Below, one piece after another: positions 1 through 8,011 of a stretch of 41,535 nucleotides of DNA; position 1 is the first letter of the stretch; each line of letters begins with the position of its first letter. The notes under the pieces were generated by a model. The model was not told where the DNA came from. It saw nothing but the letters and a program-made list of their open reading frames with translations, and ran no database searches. The DNA comes from DATKMS01 sp041497995 (GTDB lineage Bacteria; Desulfobacterota; Binatia; HRBIN30): positions 1 to 41,535 of the forward strand of contig JBGQHM010000009.1 of assembly GCA_041497995.1 (NCBI GenBank), in the 5' to 3' direction. The position numbers and the translations under genes were made by a program.

Positions 1-1
1 G

Positions 2-328
2 CACACGCATCACGGATTCGCACTGAATGTGCGCCCGGTGTTGGTCGGGATGGTCCATGGTCTCGCCGGTAGTGCAGCGCTCATGTTGCTGGTGCTCTCG
101 ACCATCCCGTCGCCTGTGGTCGGTCTGATCTACGTCGCCGTATTCGGGATCGGCTCGATCGGTGGGATGGTGTGCATGAGTGCGCTGGTCGCGATGCCGG
201 CACGGCTGACTGCCACGCGCTGGAGCCGCGCACACATCGCGGTGCGCACCCTGGCGGGAGTCTTCAGCCTGGGATTCGGGCTGTTCATGGCCTACGAGAT
301 CGGCATCGCGCGCGGCCTGCTGCTGTGA
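2..328 (+). CDS. UreH/nickel-permease-like membrane protein, C-terminal part
   Basis: The reading frame is open to the left edge of the window, so the N-terminus lies outside; an internal GTG at 29 should not be taken as the start. The visible part begins with a histidine-rich stretch (HTHHGFALN) followed by RPVLVGMVHGLAGSAAL, a motif I associate with UreH-like and HoxN/NixA-like nickel or urease-accessory membrane proteins. Three hydrophobic segments follow, the last ending close to the C-terminus. Known members move or handle Ni2+ or Co2+ in the inner membrane; the metal specificity here cannot be read. The stop codon overlaps the GTG start of the next gene (GTGA at 325-328), so the two are probably translationally coupled. 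The family call is moderately sure, the substrate is not. Confidence 0.6.
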   Translation, partial: HTHHGFALNVRPVLVGMVHGLAGSAALMLLVLSTIPSPVVGLIYVAVFGIGSIGGMVCMSALVAMPARLTATRWSRAHIAVRTLAGVFSLGFGLFMAYEIGIARGLLL

Positions 329-783
329 GCCTGCGGCAGCACCCGACTAGCGAATCGCCCGGCAGCATCACGCCGGCGGCGGTGCTCCTAGTCCTGCTGC
401 TCAGCCAGCCCGCGTATGCCTTTCCGCTCACAATGGGACTTGGCAACGCCGGCGTCCGTGAGTTTCACTTCTGCCAGCTCGACGTGACGCTGCGGTCGAA
501 ACCGTGTGCCGATGCACCGGATTGCCTCGAGTTTGCAACCGACGGCGGCCCGGTGTGGCTCGATGTACACCGGACGGCCTCACTCTCTGAGGCGGCGGCG
601 GGCACGGCGTTGCTCGACGACATGTTTCAGTACACGCACCGCCTGTCGATGGTTGGGGATCCCACACTGCTCGCGCGGCTGCGGTTGCACGACAACCGTG
701 GCGCGCTCGAGCTCCACGGATTCTGGTACCCGAGCGGCCGGCGGCTGCTTCTGATCGAGGTTCTGCCTGCGGACTCGCGATGA
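325..783 (+). CDS. small secreted protein of unknown function
   Basis: The start chosen is the GTG overlapping the previous stop, because it gives a 152-residue product with a clear signal peptide: a hydrophobic segment around residues 17-31 (AAVLLVLLLSQPAYA) followed by a likely cleavage site. An upstream ATG in the same frame lies entirely inside the previous gene and is ignored. The mature part has four cysteines (two close together in CADAPDC), which could form disulfides in the periplasm. I recognise no family. Coupling to a metal-permease-like gene suggests an envelope role, but this is inference only. It ends 4 bases before the end of the convergent SDR gene. Confidence 0.6.
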   Translation: MSLRQHPTSESPGSITPAAVLLVLLLSQPAYAFPLTMGLGNAGVREFHFCQLDVTLRSKPCADAPDCLEFATDGGPVWLDVHRTASLSEAAAGTALLDDMFQYTHRLSMVGDPTLLARLRLHDNRGALELHGFWYPSGRRLLLIEVLPADSR

Positions 784-787
784 TTCT

Positions 788-1672
788 TCAGGGCGCAGCG
801 GTGCCGCGTTGGCGGATTTTCTTCGCCGGCTTCTTTTCGGATAGACCCGCCACGAGGTTCCCCGCTGCCTGCGTCCACCGGATCAGCGTGTCAGTCAACC
901 CCGGTGCCATTGCGCCGAGCAGCTCGAGAGTCGCGGCGCCCGGCGGAACGGAGATCTCGTGCAACCGGAAGCGTGTTGCCAGCAGGATCGCTGCAACCAC
1001 CCATTCTGGTGGCATGTTCAGCGCCGTGGGCCACGCGTTTAGCTGGGCATCCTGGTTGAACCCCTGCGCCATGGGGGTGTCGATCACGCCCGGCATGACC
1101 AGACCAACGTGGATCTTGGAGGCGTCGAGCTCGGTGCGCAGCGCTTCGCTGAGCGCCACGAGCGCAAACTTGGTGGCACAGTAGCCGCCGAGAGGCGTGA
1201 TGCCACGACGACCGGCGAGCGAGGCGACATTGATGATCGTGCCGCGTTTGTGCTCCCGCATCGACGGTAGGACAGCCTGCATCATGAACAGCGCGCCGAA
1301 AACGTTCACCCGGAGCATGGCCTCGAGGTCCGTAGCTGCGAGCTGCTCGACCGGCGCCGGTTTCAGAATCCCGGCGCTGTTGACGAGGATGTCGAGCCGC
1401 CCCCACTTGCGCCGGACTTTGGCGACGGCGGCGCGCGCCGCCTTGAGATCCGTCACGTCCGTCGGCACGACCATGGCGCGTCCACCGGCAGTCGTGACCG
1501 CAGCGGCAACCTCTTCGAGCTGCCCCCGCCGACGCGCAGCCAATGCGACCGCCGCACCGCGCCGCGCAAATGTCAGCGCCGTCTCGCGCCCGATCCCACT
1601 CGATGCCCCGGTGATCAGCACCACCTGACCACGAAACGATCCCACCAACGGTAAGGTCCCCTCGAGTATCAT
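788..1672 (-). CDS. short-chain dehydrogenase/reductase
   Basis: This is a classical SDR of about 294 residues. It shows the NAD(P)-binding TGASSGIG motif near residue 22, the NSAG motif, and the catalytic Ser and Tyr-x3-Lys (YCATK) about 150 residues in. An arginine cluster after the second strand (AARRR) favours NADP(H) over NAD(H), by family knowledge. ATG 1672 is preferred to an upstream start at 1696, because GGAGG lies about 10 bases upstream of it and the extra eight residues look unstructured. The C-terminal 60 residues include a hydrophobic patch seen in SDRs of the DltE/YqjQ type. The substrate is unknown. It stands alone, convergent with the gene on its left and divergent from the HAD gene on its right. 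Confidence 0.88.
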   Translation of the reverse strand: MILEGTLPLVGSFRGQVVLITGASSGIGRETALTFARRGAAVALAARRRGQLEEVAAAVTTAGGRAMVVPTDVTDLKAARAAVAKVRRKWGRLDILVNSAGILKPAPVEQLAATDLEAMLRVNVFGALFMMQAVLPSMREHKRGTIINVASLAGRRGITPLGGYCATKFALVALSEALRTELDASKIHVGLVMPGVIDTPMAQGFNQDAQLNAWPTALNMPPEWVVAAILLATRFRLHEISVPPGAATLELLGAMAPGLTDTLIRWTQAAGNLVAGLSEKKPAKKIRQRGTAAP

Positions 1673-1767
1673 GGCTCCATTTCCTCCGGCGGGCACGCTA
1701 GCACAGTTGCGCGGCGCGGCGCAGACGGTCGCTTGGCGCCCCGCCGAGAATCGCGTAGCGTCGAGGT

Positions 1768-2424
1768 GTGCAGCTTGTCTTTGAGCACATCGTCTTCGAT
1801 CTCGACGGCACGCTGATCGACTCGCGCGCCGATCTGAGCGCGGCGATCAACCACGTCCTGCGGATGTTTGACCTGCCTGAATTACCGCTTGAGACCGTGT
1901 GCCAATACGTCGGGGAAGGGGCGCGTGTGCTGGTGCAGCGGGCGATTGGACCCGCCGAGTACGGGCGGCTCGACGAGGCGCTCAACGCATTCCTGGCGTA
2001 CTACGGCGCCCACCTCCTCGACCGCACACGACCATACGACGGCATACTCGAGATGGTTGCCGCACTCGGCGATCGAGGCGTCGTCCTTTCGGTCCTGACC
2101 AACAAGCCTGCTGCGATGAGTCGCACGATCCTCGATGGGTTGGGCCAGCTCTCACACTTTGCAGCGATTGTCGGCGGCGACTCGCTCGCGGCGCGCAAAC
2201 CCGACGCGGCTGGCGTTGAGTATCTGCTGTCGGTGACCGGTGCGTCGCGGAAAAGCACGCTACTCGTTGGCGACTCGTTGACCGACCTTGCTACCGCGCG
2301 GGCCGCTGCTGTGGCGTTCTGCGGCGTCGCGTGGGGGCTGCGACATGCCGACCTCGTAGCTGCGCGGGTCGAGCCGATCATCCATCATCCGAGTGAGTTG
2401 GTTCGCATGGTGGAGCGACGGTGA
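1768..2424 (+). CDS. gph: HAD-family phosphoglycolate phosphatase-like hydrolase
   Basis: The 218-residue product has all four HAD motifs: FDLDGTLIDS near the N-terminus with the two catalytic aspartates, the LTNK threonine motif, the ARKPD lysine motif, and the VGDSLTDL metal-binding motif. A helical cap domain of about 70 residues sits between motifs I and II, as in Gph. Gph removes phosphate from 2-phosphoglycolate in the cytoplasm, but close relatives act on other small phosphates (pyrophosphate, N-acetylmuramate 6-phosphate), so the substrate is inferred. The start is a GTG directly after GAGG, which is very tight spacing, but no better start keeps the first beta strand. The next gene starts 146 bases downstream. 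Confidence 0.85.
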   Translation: MQLVFEHIVFDLDGTLIDSRADLSAAINHVLRMFDLPELPLETVCQYVGEGARVLVQRAIGPAEYGRLDEALNAFLAYYGAHLLDRTRPYDGILEMVAALGDRGVVLSVLTNKPAAMSRTILDGLGQLSHFAAIVGGDSLAARKPDAAGVEYLLSVTGASRKSTLLVGDSLTDLATARAAAVAFCGVAWGLRHADLVAARVEPIIHHPSELVRMVERR

Positions 2425-2570
2425 CCGCCAGCCGCCACGCGCGGCGCGATTCCTCGAGGTTCCCTCTGCACCTGTTTGTGTCACGATGTGCACTGCCATA
2501 TACCGCGACTACCGATGGGGCCAACCAGCGTCTACGGGCCTGCACCGGAGAAAGCGTGGGAGGCAATGGT

Positions 2571-4808
2571 ATGAGGCGTCGACTGGCGGTCATGCTTGGC
2601 GGCATGGCGCTGCTGACGGTGAGCTGCCGTGGAGAGCATCAGGGTCCGGGCGAGGTAACGCAGAAACGAGTCCCCGCAACCGTCGTAGCGGCACGCGCCG
2701 CTCAGCAGCAAAGCGCGGTGGCGCAGTTGGTCCCCGATGCCGCGGCCGGTGCACGCCCAGCAAAGCAAGTCCTCTTCGGCGACCTGCACGTGCACACCAC
2801 CTTCTCGGCCGACGCTTTCCTGCGCAGCCTGCCGATGCTGCAAGGGGAGGGCGCGCATCCTCCCGCCGACGCCTGCGACTTCGCACGCTTCTGCTCCGGC
2901 CTGGATTTCTGGAGCATCAACGACCACGCCGAAGCCATCTCGCCACAACACTGGCGAGAGATCAAAGAGACCATCCGACAATGCAACGCCGTGGCCGGTG
3001 ATCCTACGAATCCAGATGTCGTCGCATTTCTCGGTTGGGAGTGGACCCAGGTCGGTACGACACCTGACAACCACTACGGGCACAAGAACGTTATCTTCCG
3101 CGACACCGGCGAAAACGAGGTGCCCAGCCGTCCCATCAGCGCCCTGAGCCCGCAACTCATCGGCGCGATGCGCCAGCAAGCACCCTTGTGGCAGCGGCTC
3201 GAGATTCCTTTGCTCGACTTCGCGAACCGGCAACGCTACTTCGACTGGGCGGAGTATCAGAAGGAGCTACGGGGGGTCGTGCCGTGTCCGCAAGGGATGG
3301 ATACGCACATGCTGCCCGCCGATTGCCACGAGTCGGCACAGACGCCGCGGGCGCTCTACGAGAAACTGTCGCAGTGGGGCTTCGACACCATCGTCATCCC
3401 GCATGGGACTACCTGGGGCTTCTACACGCCCGCCGGCACGACGTTCGACAAGCAGCTGACCAAGGCGGAGGACGACCCGGACAAGCAAAGGCTCTTCGAG
3501 ATCTACTCGGGGCACGGCAACTCGGAGGAGTATCGGGATTGGAAGGCCATCGATTGGGACGCCAACGGTACCCCGGTCTGTCCGCCGCCCACCAAGAACT
3601 ACGAGCCCTGCTGCTGGCGGGCCGGCGAACTAATCCGCGCGCGCTGCGGCACCGTATCGAGCGCAGAGTGCGAACGCCGCGTCGCCGAAGCGCATCTGAC
3701 GTACTTGAAGGCTGGCGTGTCCGGACATCTCACCGTGCCTGGCGCATCCATCCAGGATTGGCGCGACTGCGGGCAATGTCGTGACTGCTTCAACCCGTCG
3801 TTCAACTTCCGGCCCGGCAATGCGGCACAGTACGCGTTGGCGATCCGCAACTTCGACGATCCGCAGCACCCGCGCCAGTTCCATTTTGGGTTCATCGGCT
3901 CCAGCGACAATCACAGCGCCCGACCGGGCACGGGGTACAAGGAGTTCGCGCGGCGTCAGATGACCGAAGCGACGGGCGCGCGCGACGAAGCGTGGCGCTC
4001 GCGCATTCTCGGGCCGGACCCGTCGCCCGTCGCTGAAGCGGTACCGTTCGATGCCAAGACGAGTACGCTGCAGGTGTTCCAGCAGGTCGATACCGAACGG
4101 CAGGCGTCGTTCTTCATGACCGGCGGCTTGGTGGCGGTGCATTCCGAAGGGCGCGACCGCAACGCCATCTGGAATGCGCTGAAGCGCCGCGAGGTCTATG
4201 GCACGAGCGGCGACCGCATCTTGCTGTGGTTCGACCTGCTCAACGCGCCGAGTGGGCCGCAGCCCATGGGTGCCGACGTGGCGATGGCGACGGCGCCGCG
4301 CTTTCGTGTCCGCGCCGTCGGCGCGTTCAAGCAGAAACCGGGCTGCCCAGAGCAATCGCTCAGCGCGCTCACCCCCGACCGGCTCCAGCGCGTGTGCCGC
4401 GGCGAGTGCTACAACCCGACCGACGAGCGGCGGTTGATCACGCGTATCGAGATCGTGCGGATTCGCCCACAGCAACACGCCGGCGAGCCGGTCGCTCCGC
4501 TGATCGAGGATCCGTGGCGTCGCCTCGAATGCCCACCGAATCAGGCGGGCTGCACGGTGGAGTTTGACGACCCTGACTTCGTCGCCGGCGCCCGTGATGC
4601 ACTCTACTACGTACGCGCCGTGCAGGAGCCGACCATGGCCGTCAACGCCGGCAACCTGCGCTGCAAGTACAACGACAAGGGCGAGTGTATTGAAGTCCAT
4701 CCGTGCTACGGCGACTACCGCACAGCGTTCGACGACGATTGCCTGTCGCCAAATGAGGAACGGGCGTGGTCGTCGCCGATCTACGTGGATGTGGAGCGGG
4801 GAACGTGA
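2571..4808 (+). CDS. DUF3604 lipoprotein, PHP-like hydrolase of unknown substrate
   Basis: The 745-residue product belongs to the DUF3604 family. ATG 2571 is chosen because GGGAGG lies 7-8 bases upstream and it begins a lipoprotein signal (MRRRLAVMLGG then LLTVSC, with the lipobox Cys near residue 18). A GTG at 2421 overlapping the previous stop would add 50 residues that spoil the signal. Motifs in order: FGDLHVHTTFS, FWSINDHAE, GWEWTQ, HKNVIFRD, VIPHGT, EIYSGHGNSEEY, FIGSSDNHSARPG, and the C-terminal RAWSSPIYVD. The HxH, DH and late DNH elements match the metal ligands of PHP-type phosphoesterases. Many cysteines in the second half suggest periplasmic disulfides. It leads a three-gene unit with PpiC and HupE genes. 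The substrate is unknown for the family as far as I know. Confidence 0.85.
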   Translation: MRRRLAVMLGGMALLTVSCRGEHQGPGEVTQKRVPATVVAARAAQQQSAVAQLVPDAAAGARPAKQVLFGDLHVHTTFSADAFLRSLPMLQGEGAHPPADACDFARFCSGLDFWSINDHAEAISPQHWREIKETIRQCNAVAGDPTNPDVVAFLGWEWTQVGTTPDNHYGHKNVIFRDTGENEVPSRPISALSPQLIGAMRQQAPLWQRLEIPLLDFANRQRYFDWAEYQKELRGVVPCPQGMDTHMLPADCHESAQTPRALYEKLSQWGFDTIVIPHGTTWGFYTPAGTTFDKQLTKAEDDPDKQRLFEIYSGHGNSEEYRDWKAIDWDANGTPVCPPPTKNYEPCCWRAGELIRARCGTVSSAECERRVAEAHLTYLKAGVSGHLTVPGASIQDWRDCGQCRDCFNPSFNFRPGNAAQYALAIRNFDDPQHPRQFHFGFIGSSDNHSARPGTGYKEFARRQMTEATGARDEAWRSRILGPDPSPVAEAVPFDAKTSTLQVFQQVDTERQASFFMTGGLVAVHSEGRDRNAIWNALKRREVYGTSGDRILLWFDLLNAPSGPQPMGADVAMATAPRFRVRAVGAFKQKPGCPEQSLSALTPDRLQRVCRGECYNPTDERRLITRIEIVRIRPQQHAGEPVAPLIEDPWRRLECPPNQAGCTVEFDDPDFVAGARDALYYVRAVQEPTMAVNAGNLRCKYNDKGECIEVHPCYGDYRTAFDDDCLSPNEERAWSSPIYVDVERGT

Positions 4809-4830
4809 AGCGCGCCGCGTGAATCGCGAG

Positions 4831-5715
4831 ATGGAGTCGCCGCCATCGTCGCGACGCGCGCTCGTGCTCCTCGCCGTCGGAGCGGCTGCAGGCGTTGCGC
4901 TGGCGGCCTCGGGCCTGATCGCTGTGAAACCGGGATCATCTCTGCCCCATGGTGCGGCGGCGCAGGTCAACGGCGAGCTCATTCGTAGCGAGGATTACGA
5001 GCGAACACTGGCCGGGGTTGCTGGTGATCGACGCGATGGGCTCGCTGCGGCGGACCGCCGGCGGGTGCTGGACCGGCTCATTGATGAAGAGCTCCTGGTG
5101 CAGCGCGGCCTGGAGCTCGGGCTGGCGCGGCACGATCGCAAGGTGCGCGCAGATCTCTCCGCGGCGGTGATCGCGGCGGTCGTAGCGGACTCGGAGGATG
5201 TCCAACCGACACCCGCGCAGCTGCAGACGTTCTACGATGAGAACCGTGCCTTCTTCACACGGCCGGGGCGTGTGCGCTTGCGGCAAGTGTTGATCCTTCC
5301 GGGTGCTGGTGCGGACGACGCCGCGGCGCGCGAGCGCGCCACAGAGGCTAGCCGCCGGTTGCGTGCGGGCGAAGCGTTCGATGGTGTACGTGCGGCGCTC
5401 GGCGATGCTGAGGTTTCCCCGTTGCCCGATGCGCTCCTACCGGCGGAGAAACTCATCGACTACATCGGACCGACGGCGCTGCAAGCGGCCCTCGGGCTAG
5501 CGGCCGGTGAGGTCAGCGATCCGGTGCGCTCCGGCGCCGGTTATCATGTGTTGCAGGTCGCAGAACGCCAAGCCGATGTGACGCCGCCGCTCGCCGAGAT
5601 TCAACCCCAGGTCGTCGCCGAGCTCCGGCGCCGCGCCGGGGACCACGCATTGCGCGCCTACCTCGACGATCTCCGTGCCCGCGCCAAGGTCGTGGTGGAC
5701 TCTTCGGTTCAATGA
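4831..5715 (+). CDS. membrane-anchored parvulin-type peptidyl-prolyl isomerase
   Basis: This is a PpiC/SurA-type periplasmic foldase of about 294 residues. An N-terminal hydrophobic anchor (ALVLLAVGAAAGVALAASG) is followed by a SurA-like helical region starting at AQVNGELI, then a parvulin domain around residues 145-255 (RVRLRQVLI, DPVRSGAGYHVLQV) and a charged C-terminal helix. ATG 4831 is used; a GTG at 4819 in frame would add only four residues, and neither has a good ribosome site. It begins 22 bases after the DUF3604 stop and its own stop overlaps the ATG of the HupE gene (ATGA), so the three genes are probably co-transcribed and partly coupled. A folding helper for its two exported neighbours is the simplest reading. 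Confidence 0.83.
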   Translation: MESPPSSRRALVLLAVGAAAGVALAASGLIAVKPGSSLPHGAAAQVNGELIRSEDYERTLAGVAGDRRDGLAAADRRRVLDRLIDEELLVQRGLELGLARHDRKVRADLSAAVIAAVVADSEDVQPTPAQLQTFYDENRAFFTRPGRVRLRQVLILPGAGADDAAARERATEASRRLRAGEAFDGVRAALGDAEVSPLPDALLPAEKLIDYIGPTALQAALGLAAGEVSDPVRSGAGYHVLQVAERQADVTPPLAEIQPQVVAELRRRAGDHALRAYLDDLRARAKVVVDSSVQ

Positions 5716-6935
5716 ACGCGCGTCTTCGGTATTTTGTTGTCCGTTGTGTGCTGAGCCTCATGTGCGTCGCGAGTGCCGCACGCGCCCACGACCGCAGCAC
5801 GTCCTACTCGGCGTGGGAGATCGATGGGCGCCAGGCGCGCGTTACCGTGCGCATTGCCGAGCTCGATCTGACACGCCTGCCGCTGACGGCTGGCGAGGCC
5901 GACGCGCATGATGCTGCGCTGGCGACGTATCTGACGCAGCGTTTGCAGCTGCGTTCCGGCGACACGGCCTGTGACGTGACGAGTCGACCCCGAGCGCTTG
6001 ATGCCGCGCCCGGTCGGGCCGTCTATGAGTGGCAGCTGGTCTGCGCTGGCGCCGAGGGCTTGCAGATTCGCAGCGACCTGTTGCTCGACGTGGCGCCGTC
6101 GCATCTGCATTTCGCGCGCGTGCGGCGCGATGCCTCGGCGCCGGTGGAACGCGTTCTCTCTGACAGCGAGCGCACCTGGGCGCTGGTGGGAATCAGTTCG
6201 CCGCAGCCCGCGGATGCGGAGGGCACCTCGCTGCTTGGGTACATCCTGCTGGGCATTGAACACATCGTGACGGGCTACGACCACCTGGCGTTCCTGTTGG
6301 CGCTGCTGCTGATGCAGACCTCGCTGCTCGAGGTCGCGGAGGTGGTGACCGGGTTCACCGTGGCCCACAGCATCACACTCGGGCTGGCGACGCTTGGGTA
6401 CGTACGCCCCGAGGCTGCGGCGGTCGAGGCGCTCATTGGTCTGTCGATCGCGCTCGTGGCGATCGAGAACGTCTGGCTGACCAGCGGGCGGAACCGGGTG
6501 GTCCCGTGGCTGATCGCGGCGGCGCTGGCGTGTCTGGCAGTGGGTGCCACGCGCGGGCACGGCCGCATCCCAGGCATCACGCTGGCGGGCCTGGCGTTGT
6601 TTTCGGTTTGCTACTTCGGGCTGGCGGAACGGGTCGCGCGTCCGGCCCCATTGCGCTGGATCATCGCGTTCATCTTCGGCCTGGTACACGGCTTTGGTTT
6701 CGCCGCGGTGTTGCTCGAAGCCAATCTCTCCACCACCCGCCTGGTGCAAGCGTTGTTCGGCTTCAACATCGGCGTGGAGATCGGACAGCTGGCCGCCGTC
6801 GTATTGATCTGGCCGTTGCTCTACATCGTCACGCGGCCAGGCCGCGAGCGCGTGCGTGCGGCAGTGATCGAGTTTGGATCGGCGGCAGTGTGCGGCCTCG
6901 GGCTGTTCTGGTTCGTCAGCCGCGCCTTCGGGTAG
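5712..6935 (+). CDS. HupE/UreJ-family membrane protein with large periplasmic N-terminal domain
   Basis: The 407-residue product starts with a signal peptide (cleavage likely after ARA, then HDRSTS) and has a soluble beta-rich domain to about residue 170. A HupE/UreJ membrane domain of six to seven helices follows. It carries the family's histidine motifs: GIEHIVTGYDHLAF, FTVAHSITL, and FGLVHGFGFA. HupE/UreJ proteins are nickel or cobalt permeases in hydrogenase and urease clusters; this long form with an exported N-domain is not tied to either enzyme here, so metal transport is only a possibility. The ATG overlaps the previous stop. A nested hairpin with a T-run begins within two bases of its stop and probably ends the transcript. 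Confidence 0.83.
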   Translation: MNARLRYFVVRCVLSLMCVASAARAHDRSTSYSAWEIDGRQARVTVRIAELDLTRLPLTAGEADAHDAALATYLTQRLQLRSGDTACDVTSRPRALDAAPGRAVYEWQLVCAGAEGLQIRSDLLLDVAPSHLHFARVRRDASAPVERVLSDSERTWALVGISSPQPADAEGTSLLGYILLGIEHIVTGYDHLAFLLALLLMQTSLLEVAEVVTGFTVAHSITLGLATLGYVRPEAAAVEALIGLSIALVAIENVWLTSGRNRVVPWLIAAALACLAVGATRGHGRIPGITLAGLALFSVCYFGLAERVARPAPLRWIIAFIFGLVHGFGFAAVLLEANLSTTRLVQALFGFNIGVEIGQLAAVVLIWPLLYIVTRPGRERVRAAVIEFGSAAVCGLGLFWFVSRAFG

Positions 6936-6936
6936 T

Positions 6937-6999
6937 GGTGGCACCGGCCTCCGGCCGGTGTGACACGCACTGGCCAGAGGCCAGTGCCACCATCTTTTT
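6937..6999 (+). terminator. nested double hairpin with T-run
   Basis: Two 23-base units, 6938-6960 and 6968-6990, are inverted copies matching at 20 of 23 positions. Each unit is also a perfect 8-bp hairpin on its own: CACCGGCC/GGCCGGTG with loop TCC, and CACTGGCC/GGCCAGTG with loop AGA. A run of five T follows at 6995-6999. The structure sits between the convergent HupE and SufT genes. It fits a rho-independent terminator for the plus strand, and its doubly palindromic form also resembles a REP/BIME-type element. Confidence 0.65.
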
Positions 7000-7012
7000 G
7001 CCGCCGGTGACT

Positions 7013-7570
7013 CTAGTCCAAGCCCAGCTTGGCCCGACCGGCGGGCGAGATGCGCTCCGGGTTCCACGGCGGCTCCCACACCACATCGACGTGCACCTGA
7101 GCCACACCCGCCAACGCTTCGAGCCGGCTCTTCACGTCCGTCGCGATGATCTGTCCCATGCCACACCCCGGTGCCGTGAGCGTCATCTGCACATCAACCG
7201 TGCTGCCACCGTCCGCGAGCGGCTGGATCTGCAAGTCGTAGATGAGACCCAGGTCGACAACGTTTACAGGAATCTCTGGATCGTAGACGTTCCTGAGTGC
7301 GCGCAGCACGCGTGCTTCGTCGAGCGGGCCGGTACGTTCGGCTGCCGCGTCGCTCTCGCTGAGCGGTAGCTCTTGCCCGATGGCGTCGGCATTTTGTCCG
7401 GCGACGCGGTACAGGCCACCCAACGTGGGGATCTCGATCGTGTAGCTGTCGCCGAGCGCCTGCGTGATCACCGCCGGCGTGCCCGCCTCGATGCGAACGG
7501 TGTTGCCCTGCGGGACTTGCACGACGTCACAGTCGCGTAAGAAGTCGATCTCCTCGTAGCGTAGTCGCAT
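7013..7570 (-). CDS. sufT: iron-sulfur cluster assembly factor SufT
   Basis: The 185-residue product matches SufT in length and layout. The N-terminal segment has RDCDVVQVPQGNTVRIEAGT and ITQALGDSYTI. The C-terminal MIP18/DUF59 domain has VYDPEIPVNVVDLGLIYDL and the conserved cysteine in LTAPGCGMG. SufT proteins help mature Fe-S proteins in the cytoplasm; the rest of the suf operon is not in the window. The start ATG lies 9 bases after the DUF971 stop, with GGAGTGA overlapping that stop as ribosome site. The pair with DUF971 is probably one transcript. Confidence 0.9.
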   Translation of the reverse strand: MRLRYEEIDFLRDCDVVQVPQGNTVRIEAGTPAVITQALGDSYTIEIPTLGGLYRVAGQNADAIGQELPLSESDAAAERTGPLDEARVLRALRNVYDPEIPVNVVDLGLIYDLQIQPLADGGSTVDVQMTLTAPGCGMGQIIATDVKSRLEALAGVAQVHVDVVWEPPWNPERISPAGRAKLGLD

Positions 7571-7579
7571 GGTTGCCCG

Positions 7580-7912
7580 TCACTCCTGCGGGCGGCACGT
7601 TGGGCAGGCGCACAGCTGGCGCAGCCAGCGGTACGAGTAGATGCCGGTGTCGTGGCCGTCGCCCCAGATGACGCTGAGCGCGTAGTTCCCGACTACGCCG
7701 ATCTTCACCAGGTCGGTGTTTTGCGCATGGATGTAACGCGGCTCGTTGCCATGTCCCTGACACGCGGCGCACGGACACCAGCCGCGCAGGTAGCCGAATG
7801 GAAACTCGCTGACGTGGCCGTCGTCCCAGGTGATGCGTACCTGTCGCTGATCAGCGAGGCGGTGTACCTCGAGCGGCCGCGCGTTCCCGGCTCTGCTCTG
7901 GCCCTGGCTCAT
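7580..7912 (-). CDS. DUF971 family protein
   Basis: The 110-residue protein has the DUF971 (gamma-butyrobetaine hydroxylase N-terminal-like) fold signature: RITWDDGHVSEFPFGYLRGWCP, a central IGVVGNYALSVIWGDGHDTGIYSY, and WLR near the C-terminus. Two cysteine clusters, CPCAAC and CACPTC, could bind a metal such as zinc or an Fe-S centre. DUF971 genes are often found near Fe-S assembly genes, and here the gene directly precedes sufT on the same strand, which supports a role in metal cofactor handling; that is inference. It is divergent from the histidine kinase gene across a 99-base gap. Confidence 0.85.
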   Translation of the reverse strand: MSQGQSRAGNARPLEVHRLADQRQVRITWDDGHVSEFPFGYLRGWCPCAACQGHGNEPRYIHAQNTDLVKIGVVGNYALSVIWGDGHDTGIYSYRWLRQLCACPTCRPQE

Positions 7913-7954
7913 GATGCATCTATAGCAGTGCGCCAGCGGCGCGGGAACGACGGT

Positions 7955-7990
7955 CCTTTCCCTTTGGTCGAGCCAGATATAAACTCAGTG
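7955..7990 (+). promoter_or_regulatory. possible promoter for the kinase-regulator pair
   Basis: A TATAAA box at 7978-7983 lies about 30 bases upstream of the kinase ATG inside the 99-base divergent gap. The -35 position 17 bases upstream reads CCTTTC, a poor match, so this is tentative. No clear ribosome site precedes the ATG at 8012; in-frame GTG codons at 7988 and 8003 are alternatives. Confidence 0.25.
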
Positions 7991-8011
7991 CTTCTCCGAT
8001 CGGTGCCACAC

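Noticed and set aside
3630..4982. Minus-strand open frame of 450 codons antisense to the DUF3604 gene
   Set aside because: Arg/His-rich composition typical of GC-rich antisense frames; the plus strand has all DUF3604 motifs.
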